Shown here in pieces: positions 5,920 to 10,838 of a stretch of DNA of 10,838 nucleotides. The translations under genes and the position numbers were made by a program. The stretch covers positions 1 through 10,838 of the forward strand of contig DATNNN010000269.1 in the NCBI GenBank assembly GCA_035601815.1, given 5' to 3'. The DNA comes from DATNNN01 sp035601815. Its GTDB lineage: Bacteria; Pseudomonadota; Alphaproteobacteria; Rhizobiales; Xanthobacteraceae. The notes under the pieces are model-generated. The model ran no database searches. It saw only the letters and a list, made by a program, of their open reading frames with translations, and was not told the DNA's origin. Within the stretch, counting starts at the first letter, position 1. Each line of letters opens with the position of its first letter.

Positions 5920-7479
5920 TTACTCCCACTCGATCGTCCCCGGCGGCTTCGACGTCACGTCGTACACCACCCGGTTCACGCCCTTGACCTCGTTGATGAT
6001 GCGCGTCGCGACGCGGCCGAGGAAACTCATCTCGAACGGATAGAAATCCGCCGTCATGCCGTCGGTGGAGGTCACCGCGCGCAGGCCCACCACGTTGTCG
6101 TAGGTGCGGCCGTCGCCCATGACGCCCACCGTCTTCACGGGAAGAAGCACGGCGAAGGCCTGCCAGATCTCGTCGTAGAGGCCGGCGCGACGGATCTCCT
6201 CCAGATAAATCTCGTCGGCGAAGCGCAGCACGTCGAGCTTGTCCTTGGAGATCGCGCCGGGCACGCGGATGGCGAGCCCCGGCCCCGGGAACGGATGGCG
6301 GCCGACGAAGGCCTCGGGCAGCCCGAGCTCACGGCCGAGCGCGCGCACCTCGTCCTTGAACAGCTCGCGCAAGGGCTCGACCAGCTTCAAATGCATGCGT
6401 TCCGGCAGGCCGCCCACGTTGTGATGTGACTTGATGGTCACCGACGGGCCGCCGGTGAACGACACGCTCTCGATCACGTCGGGATAGAGCGTGCCTTGCG
6501 CCAGGAACTCGACCTTGCCGATCTTCTTCGATTCCGCCTCGAACACGTCGATGAAGAGCTTGCCGATGATCTTGCGCTTCGCCTCCGGGTCCTCGACGCC
6601 GGCGAGCGCCTTGAGGAAGCGCTCGCCCGCCTCCACGTGCACGAGCGGGATGTTGTAGGCGCCGCGGAACAACGCCAGCACCTTCTCCCCCTCGCCCAGG
6701 CGCAACAGGCCGTGGTCGACGAACACGCAGGTGAGCTGGTCGCCGATCGCCTCGTGGAGAAGCACGGCGGCGACGGCGGAATCGACGCCGCCGGATAGCC
6801 CGCACAGCACCCGCGCCTTGCCCACCTGCTTGCGGATTTTCTCGATCGCCTCGTCCTTGAACGCGCGCATGGTCCAGTCGGCTTTGGCGCCGGCGATCTT
6901 GCGCACGAAGTTCCTGAGGATCGCGGCGCCGTGCGGCGTGTGCACCACCTCGAGATGGAACTGCGTGGCGTAGAACTTGCGCGCCTCGTCGGCGATCATG
7001 GCGATGGGCGCGTTGGGGGCGCTGGCGATCGAGCGGAAGCCCTTGGGCAGCTCCGTCACCCGGTCGCCGTGGCTCATCCACACCGGGTAGGCGCGGCCCT
7101 TCTCCCACACGCCGTCGAGCAAGGGCGAGCTTTCGGTGACCTTCACCTCGGCGCGGCCGAACTCGCGATGGTGCCCACCCTCCACCTTGCCGCCGAGCTG
7201 GTGTGCCATGGCCTGCTCGCCGTAGCAGATGCCGAGCACCGGCACGCCCGCCTCGAACACGGATTTGGGCGCCAGCGGTGCGTCGTGATCGAGCACCGAG
7301 GCCGGCCCGCCGGAGAGGATCACGGCCTTGGGCCGGAGCGTACGCAGCGCCTCTTCGGCGCGCTGGTAGGGCACGATCTCCGAGTACACGCCCTCCTCGC
7401 GCACGCGGCGCGCGATGAGCTGGGTGACCTGGGAGCCGAAATCGATGATGAGAATCTTATCGTGGGCGGGCGCCGTCAT
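5920..7479 (-). CDS. guaA: GMP synthase (glutamine-hydrolysing)
   Basis: GuaA converts XMP, ATP and glutamine to GMP in the cytoplasm, the last step of guanine nucleotide synthesis. The 519-residue length is normal. An N-terminal class I glutamine amidotransferase domain (about 8-198) has IDFGSQ at 12-17, the oxyanion SGGP at 56-59, the nucleophile Cys85 in GICYGEQ, and the His175/Glu177 pair in FHLEVVHT. The residue between them is Leu176 where the family usually has Pro. The ATP-pyrophosphatase domain has the SGGVDS P-loop at 229-234. The C-terminal dimerisation domain includes GRHPFPGPGLAIRV and ends with the conserved KPPGTIEWE. The ATG at 7479 has no Shine-Dalgarno sequence. Hexamers resembling a promoter lie so close that the mRNA could be leaderless. 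Upstream is the cysteine-rich gene; downstream is the palindromic element. Confidence 0.98.
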   Translation of the reverse strand: MTAPAHDKILIIDFGSQVTQLIARRVREEGVYSEIVPYQRAEEALRTLRPKAVILSGGPASVLDHDAPLAPKSVFEAGVPVLGICYGEQAMAHQLGGKVEGGHHREFGRAEVKVTESSPLLDGVWEKGRAYPVWMSHGDRVTELPKGFRSIASAPNAPIAMIADEARKFYATQFHLEVVHTPHGAAILRNFVRKIAGAKADWTMRAFKDEAIEKIRKQVGKARVLCGLSGGVDSAVAAVLLHEAIGDQLTCVFVDHGLLRLGEGEKVLALFRGAYNIPLVHVEAGERFLKALAGVEDPEAKRKIIGKLFIDVFEAESKKIGKVEFLAQGTLYPDVIESVSFTGGPSVTIKSHHNVGGLPERMHLKLVEPLRELFKDEVRALGRELGLPEAFVGRHPFPGPGLAIRVPGAISKDKLDVLRFADEIYLEEIRRAGLYDEIWQAFAVLLPVKTVGVMGDGRTYDNVVGLRAVTSTDGMTADFYPFEMSFLGRVATRIINEVKGVNRVVYDVTSKPPGTIEWE

Positions 7480-7485
7480 GGCGAG

Positions 7486-7514
7486 CTAGTAGCGGATCGC
7501 GCGCGTGCCAGCAA
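7486..7514 (-). promoter_or_regulatory. Putative guaA promoter giving a leaderless mRNA
   Basis: On the minus strand, TTGCTG (7509-7514) and TACTAG (7486-7491) are spaced by 17 bp. The -10 hexamer ends 6 nt before the guaA ATG, so the usual start of transcription would fall on or beside the A of the ATG. This agrees with the lack of a ribosome binding site there. The -10 matches consensus at only 3 of 6 bases, so the call is weak. Confidence 0.3.
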
Positions 7515-7535
7515 CCGGGGGCGGGAGTGCGAGCG

Positions 7536-7555
7536 CCGCCGTAAGGCGACGGCGG
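7536..7555. terminator. GC-rich hairpin between the cysteine-rich gene and guaA
   Basis: A perfect 7-bp inverted repeat, CCGCCGT (7536-7542) and ACGGCGG (7549-7555), with a 6-nt loop. It starts 30 bp past the stop of the cysteine-rich gene and lies 56 bp upstream of the guaA ATG, before the putative guaA promoter. It has no T-run on the minus strand, so it may be a weak or Rho-assisted terminator, an RNA processing element, or chance in GC-rich DNA. Confidence 0.35.
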
Positions 7556-7585
7556 TCGTTCAACGTTGCGACATGAAGGGCGGCC

Positions 7586-7921
7586 TCAATAACAGGCCTG
7601 TCCCGCCGCGACGGACCCGTTCGGCAACCTCGCCTGGCAGCCCTGCCCGGACGCCGAACGCGTATTGGCAAACGGATATCGCCCGGCCGGCGTACAGCAA
7701 TGTTGCGGCACGCGGTCGCCCGCCGGCTGGACGAAGTTCGCGCCGCCCTCGATCACTCCCTGCACCGGCCCATTGGACAGGAAACAGGTGCACGCGCCGC
7801 CCGGCGTGCCGCCGCCGCCGATCCGGCAGGTGCCGAAGCCGGTCTTGCATATCTGTTGGGCGGACGCGGGGGCCGCGGCCGTGACCGCCACCAGCAGGAG
7901 CACTGCGGCAAGGACCCTCAT
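7586..7921 (-). CDS. Small secreted cysteine-rich protein of unknown function
   Basis: A 111-residue protein with a clear Sec signal peptide: Arg2, a hydrophobic Leu/Val/Ala core at 3-17, and an ASA cleavage motif at 19-21. The predicted mature protein of 90 residues has eight cysteines: 25, 32, 44, 46, 75, 76, 95 and 110. They form a CxxxxxxC, a CxC and an adjacent CC pair, so up to four disulfides are possible in the periplasm or outside the cell. The middle is rich in Gly and includes RIGGGGTPGG and a GPVQGVI segment. I do not recognise a named family; similar short cysteine-patterned secreted proteins occur as hypotheticals in rhizobia. Its ATG overlaps the stop of the upstream membrane protein as ATGA, with a weak GGGCGG ribosome binding site, so the two are probably translated together and may act together. 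Confidence 0.82.
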   Translation of the reverse strand: MRVLAAVLLLVAVTAAAPASAQQICKTGFGTCRIGGGGTPGGACTCFLSNGPVQGVIEGGANFVQPAGDRVPQHCCTPAGRYPFANTRSASGQGCQARLPNGSVAAGQACY

Positions 7922-8628
7922 CTGCCGCCCGCCGGAACGTCCGCCTGCGAGCGGCTCGCCACGCGCTTGATTTCGTCGGCGGTGAAGACGGTGCGCTGGG
8001 CGCGCTCGTCGCTGGCGACCGCAATCAGCTTCGGAACGTCGCCCTCGAAGCTCAGGGTATAAGTGTCGAAACGCTCGCCGCGATAGGTGACGGTGATTTG
8101 CTTCGGCACGATTACTCCGGCCACGCCGACGCTCTCGCCGCCCGGGCCGCCGCCGGCAGGAACCTTGACGAACGTGAAACTGAATTTATCGCCCACGTTG
8201 AACGGCTGGTCCTGCACCACCAGAAAATAGGTGTCGTAGGTGCCGGGCAGGCCCGGGATCAACGGGCGCGGCAAGCGTTTGTTGTAGTAGTCGGAGTAAA
8301 TATTATCATCGGTGCCGAGCGCGGTGATCGCGATCTGGTAGACGTGAGAGCCTCTCGACTGCACGTATAGCCACCACGCGATCGACAGCACCATAACGCC
8401 GACGCCGCACCAGATGCTGCACAGGAAATAAAAGCGGTAGGTCTGCCGCTCCTGCTGGCTGGCGGGCGGGTGCTTGCGCGTGTTGGCATCCTGGTAATAG
8501 CCGTGCGCGGTCTTGGTCACGACCAGGATGAACAGAATCGCGAACAGGAACGGGCCGAACTGCTCGGCCAGCCGCACGACCGTCGTCAATCCGGTTACAT
8601 CTAGTTCCACGGGAGCCGCTCCCGTCAT
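7918..8628 (-). CDS. Two-helix membrane protein of unknown function
   Basis: A 236-residue protein with no family that I recognise. Two hydrophobic helices are visible, at about 24-41 (FGPFLFAILFILVVTKTA) and 66-88, joined by a short polar, charged loop. The remaining C-terminal part (about 90-236) is soluble, Gly/Val/Thr-rich and likely beta-structured. With both termini on the same side, this domain could be periplasmic or cytoplasmic. A DDNIYSDYYNK stretch (107-117) uses unusually AT-rich codons compared with the neighbours. The start is uncertain: the ATG at 8628 has no ribosome binding site, while an in-frame GTG six codons later (8608-8610) has GGGAG 8 nt upstream, inside a 17-bp palindrome. 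The stop overlaps the start of the secreted cysteine-rich gene, and a possible promoter lies in the 54-bp gap after the methyltransferase gene. Confidence 0.8.
   Translation of the reverse strand: MTGAAPVELDVTGLTTVVRLAEQFGPFLFAILFILVVTKTAHGYYQDANTRKHPPASQQERQTYRFYFLCSIWCGVGVMVLSIAWWLYVQSRGSHVYQIAITALGTDDNIYSDYYNKRLPRPLIPGLPGTYDTYFLVVQDQPFNVGDKFSFTFVKVPAGGGPGGESVGVAGVIVPKQITVTYRGERFDTYTLSFEGDVPKLIAVASDERAQRTVFTADEIKRVASRSQADVPAGGR
8609..8625. repeat. Perfect 8-1-8 inverted repeat at the start of the two-helix membrane protein gene
   Basis: ACGGGAGC (8609-8616) and GCTCCCGT (8618-8625) are perfectly complementary around a single central base. The repeat directly follows the annotated ATG and overlaps the alternative GTG start; the GGGAG that could serve as that start's ribosome binding site lies in one arm. 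It could be an operator or an RNA hairpin (with a few central bases unpaired) that masks initiation. Coding constraint is an alternative explanation. Confidence 0.45.
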
Positions 8629-8643
8629 GCAAGAGACAGTTGA

Positions 8644-8672
8644 ACCCTATCGCCGCCCCTCGGCCTTGGCAA
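8644..8672 (-). promoter_or_regulatory. Possible promoter for the membrane/cysteine-rich pair
   Basis: On the minus strand, TTGCCA (8667-8672) and TAGGGT (8644-8649) are spaced by 17 bp in the short gap after the methyltransferase gene. The -35 matches consensus at 5 of 6 positions but the -10 at only 3 of 6. Transcription would start about 10 nt before the ATG at 8628. Weak evidence. Confidence 0.25.
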
Positions 8673-8682
8673 TGCGGCGGGT

Positions 8683-9984
8683 CTATGCCGCGCGGCGCAT
8701 GAGGCTGACGAAGAAGCCGTCGGTGTCCGTGCGCCGGGGCGTGAGCAGGAGCCCCTCGGCGCTCGCGAGCGCCGCCTTGCCGAGAATCATGCCGCGCTCG
8801 CCGAGATTGCCCGCGACCTCGGCCGGCGGCACCACCGCGAAGCCGGTCTGCCGGGCAAGAAACGCGCGCACCTGGGCGCCGTTCTCCGCGTCCAGCACCG
8901 AGCAGGTGACGTAGGCGATGCGGCCGCCGGGCTTCACGAAGCGCGTGGCCTCATCGAGCAACACCGCCTGCTCCTTCACCCGCTGCTCCAGCGCGCCGGG
9001 ACGCATGCGCCACTTGGCGTCCGGGTGGCGGCGCCACACGCCGGTGCCGGTGCACGGCGCGTCGATGAGCACGAGGTCCATGCGGCCTTCGAGGTCGGCA
9101 AGCACGTCCGCCGCGCCCTTGGGCGCGCGCACCTGCACGTTATGGGCGTCGGCGCGCTTGACGCGGTCGTGGATGGGCGCGAGGCGGCGCAGATCCGCGT
9201 CGTGGGCGAAGATCTGCCCGTGGTTTTCCATCTTGCCCGCCAATGCCAATGTCTTGCCGCCGGAGCCGGCGCAGAGGTCGAGGACCTGCTCGCCGGGAGA
9301 CGCACCGGTCAAGAGCGCGGCCACTTGCGAGCCCTCGTCCTGCACTTCGATCCAGCCCTTGTGAAAAACGCCCTCGGCGGTCACCGGCGGCTGGCGGCCC
9401 TGCTCGCTCAGTGGCACGCGCAAGCCCACAGGCGACCAGCGGGTGTCCGCGGCGGCGAGGTGCGCGAGCGCGGCCTTGGCCTTGTCGCGGGCGACCTTGA
9501 GCGAGTTGACACGCAAGTCGAGCGGCGCGCGCGCCGCGAGCGCCGCGCCCTCGGCGGCACGATCCTCGCCGAAGGTTTTCGCGAGCTCGGCATCGAGCCA
9601 TTCGGGATAGTCGCCGGCCACATGGGGCGGCGCGCCTTCGAGATTGGCGTTCGCAAGCCGCGCTCGCTCCGCGTCGGTGAGCGGCGGCGGACCGTAGCGC
9701 GATCCGTCGCAGAGCTTGCCGACCGCGTCCACATCGAGGCCGCGGGCAAGCGCGAGCGCGCCGAGCACCATCGCGCGCGGCGCGCCCTCGCCCATAATGA
9801 AGGCGGCGGACGCCTTCTTGCGCAGCGCGTCGTAGACGAATCCGGCGATGGCGGAGCGGTCGCCGGAGCCGGCGAAGCGATGGCCGAGGCCCCAGTCCTT
9901 GAGCGCGTCGCCGGCCGGCCGCGGGCGCGTTTCGAGCGCCGCGACGATCTCGATCGCGGCGGCGACGCGGGCGGAAGGCGTCAT
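8683..9984 (-). CDS. RsmB/NOP family class I SAM-dependent rRNA (cytosine-C5) methyltransferase
   Basis: A 433-residue RNA m5C methyltransferase. The N-terminal part (about 1-130) is a helical NusB-like region, as in RsmB. A bridging domain with the DLRVNSLK segment (156-163) follows. The Rossmann-fold catalytic domain has SAM-binding motif I DLCAGSGGK at 236-244, the acidic motif DAD at 262-264, motif IV DAPCTGTG at 308-315 with Cys311, and motif VI VTCS at 359-362 with Cys361. Two active-site cysteines are the hallmark of this family: one forms the covalent adduct and the other aids release. The likely target is a 16S rRNA cytosine (m5C967 in E. coli RsmB), but paralogues differ in target, so I leave the symbol blank. 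The ATG at 9984 lies one base after the TAG of the second MAPEG gene, so it is probably in the same operon. Confidence 0.94.
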   Translation of the reverse strand: MTPSARVAAAIEIVAALETRPRPAGDALKDWGLGHRFAGSGDRSAIAGFVYDALRKKASAAFIMGEGAPRAMVLGALALARGLDVDAVGKLCDGSRYGPPPLTDAERARLANANLEGAPPHVAGDYPEWLDAELAKTFGEDRAAEGAALAARAPLDLRVNSLKVARDKAKAALAHLAAADTRWSPVGLRVPLSEQGRQPPVTAEGVFHKGWIEVQDEGSQVAALLTGASPGEQVLDLCAGSGGKTLALAGKMENHGQIFAHDADLRRLAPIHDRVKRADAHNVQVRAPKGAADVLADLEGRMDLVLIDAPCTGTGVWRRHPDAKWRMRPGALEQRVKEQAVLLDEATRFVKPGGRIAYVTCSVLDAENGAQVRAFLARQTGFAVVPPAEVAGNLGERGMILGKAALASAEGLLLTPRRTDTDGFFVSLMRRAA

Positions 9985-9985
9985 G

Positions 9986-10408
9986 CTAGATGCCGGCGAT
10001 GATACGCACGGCGAAAATGAGCCACATCAGGTAGAGCGTGATCGAGCCCACGGTGAAGGCGAAGAAGCGCCGCGGCACCCGGTTGCTGGTGACGTGGATA
10101 TAGGCGTGCACGTAGCGCGCCAGCACGAAGATCCAGGCCATGACCACGAACAAGAGGTTCGCCTTGCCGGTGATGAGCGCGAACGCGACGAGCGCGAAGA
10201 ACAGCACCGGCAGCTCGAACTGGTTGCGGTAGTTGTTGCCGAACTGGGTGGCACGTTCGGGCCAGGCGTTTTGGCCGAGCGCGATGTCGCGTATTTTCAC
10301 CTCGCGGCGCCGGGTGTGGCCGATGCGCATCCGCGCCATCCCGAAATTGATGATGCAGATGAGCAGGACTTGCGCGAACACGGGCGCGAGGACGGCGGCG
10401 GTCGACAT
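9986..10408 (-). CDS. MAPEG family membrane protein (second of a tandem pair)
   Basis: A 140-residue protein with four predicted transmembrane helices, at about 5-25, 66-82, 84-102 and 115-135, the layout of the MAPEG family (membrane-associated proteins in eicosanoid and glutathione metabolism). Family-type landmarks are NNYRNQFELPVLF (58-70), RYVHAYIHV (98-106) and PRRFFAFTVG (112-121). Eukaryotic members use glutathione at the membrane; bacterial members of this short type are mostly uncharacterised, so the activity is open. It is clearly related to the gene just upstream, sharing ELPVLF, VHAY and RRFFAF in the same order. The ATG has GAGGAA about 9 nt upstream, overlapping the TGA of the first copy 12 bp away. 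The methyltransferase begins one base after its stop. Confidence 0.9.
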   Translation of the reverse strand: MSTAAVLAPVFAQVLLICIINFGMARMRIGHTRRREVKIRDIALGQNAWPERATQFGNNYRNQFELPVLFFALVAFALITGKANLLFVVMAWIFVLARYVHAYIHVTSNRVPRRFFAFTVGSITLYLMWLIFAVRIIAGI

Positions 10409-10420
10409 GGCGTTTTTTCC

Positions 10421-10834
10421 TCAGAAGCCGGAGACGAGACCGATGACGAACAGAACCCACATCGCGGCTAGGACCACGGCGCCGATGATGAAGGCGAAGA
10501 AGCGCCGCACCGGCCCGTCCTCGAACAGGATGCAATAGGCGTGGACGAAGCGGAAGGCGACGAACGCCCAGGCGAGCGCCACGAACAGGTAATCCGCCCG
10601 GCGCGCCATGACCGCGAGCACGACCAGCACGTAGAACAGCACCGGCAGCTCGGTTTGGCTGGTGTAGGCCTGGTCGAGGCGCGAGACGCGGGCAGGCCAG
10701 GTGATGCCGCCGCCGGAGAACTTCATTTCGCCGCGCATCACGGCGTTCCTCCGCGCGCCCTGCAGCCAGAACAGCAGGATGAAGGTAAGTGCGACCTGAA
10801 CCAAGAGCGGCAGCAGAACGGCGAACAGCGACAT
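10421..10834 (-). CDS. MAPEG family membrane protein (first of a tandem pair)
   Basis: A 137-residue, four-helix membrane protein of the MAPEG family and a paralogue of the next gene. It has TSQTELPVLFYVL (58-70), FRFVHAYCILF (94-104) and VRRFFAFIIG (109-118), matching the second copy at the same relative positions. The loop between helices 1 and 2 differs most (GEMKFSGGGITWPARVS here). The ATG at 10834 gives a plausible hydrophobic N terminus, MSLFAVLLPL, but only 4 bp of upstream sequence are in the window. No ribosome binding site can be checked and a start further upstream cannot be excluded. Function is unknown beyond the family-level link to glutathione-type membrane chemistry. Confidence 0.87.
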   Translation of the reverse strand: MSLFAVLLPLLVQVALTFILLFWLQGARRNAVMRGEMKFSGGGITWPARVSRLDQAYTSQTELPVLFYVLVVLAVMARRADYLFVALAWAFVAFRFVHAYCILFEDGPVRRFFAFIIGAVVLAAMWVLFVIGLVSGF

Positions 10835-10838
10835 GGAG

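Noticed and set aside
1..10838. CRISPR array, tRNA, insertion sequence or phage genes
   Set aside because: No regularly spaced repeats, no tRNA-like cloverleaf spotted, and no transposase or integrase motifs in any frame read.

Overview
The window is GC-rich chromosomal DNA. Its gene content, and the resemblance of its proteins to those I know from alphaproteobacteria, point to an alphaproteobacterium, probably of the Hyphomicrobiales (rhizobia, Rhodopseudomonas and Hyphomicrobium relatives). I cannot name a genus from the sequence alone. No plasmid, phage, transposase, CRISPR, tRNA or rRNA signature is visible.

Layout: thirteen genes lie on the minus strand and one on the plus strand. Reading the minus strand in its own 5'->3' direction (right to left) gives: two tandem MAPEG-family membrane proteins; an RsmB/NOP-type rRNA m5C methyltransferase; a two-gene unit of unknown function (a two-helix membrane protein and a secreted cysteine-rich protein); guaA (GMP synthase); an imperfect palindromic intergenic element; an NnrU-family membrane protein overlapping panB; a YfgM-like TPR membrane protein; a small proline-rich lipoprotein; der (ribosome-assembly GTPase); and a TetA-like MFS transporter. 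The MFS gene runs head-on into a plus-strand short-chain dehydrogenase/reductase, cut off by the left edge, with a 16-bp overlap of coding ends.

The genes are tightly packed. Stop/start overlaps of 4 bp join panB to nnrU, the MFS gene to der, and the cysteine-rich gene to its membrane-protein neighbour. One base separates the second MAPEG gene from the methyltransferase. Three probable minus-strand transcription units start at the larger gaps: nnrU-panB, yfgM-lipoprotein-der-MFS, and guaA. Sigma70-like hexamers with 17-bp spacers can be read in front of each, the best being ahead of the YfgM-like gene.

Most of the window is ordinary housekeeping: GTP-dependent ribosome assembly, GMP synthesis, pantothenate/CoA synthesis, rRNA modification and envelope biogenesis. 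The less explained parts are the membrane/cysteine-rich pair between the methyltransferase and guaA, and the short lipoprotein with a repeated DDPW motif just ahead of der, where I would expect a BamB-type beta-propeller lipoprotein in many relatives. I found no convincing new multi-gene system.
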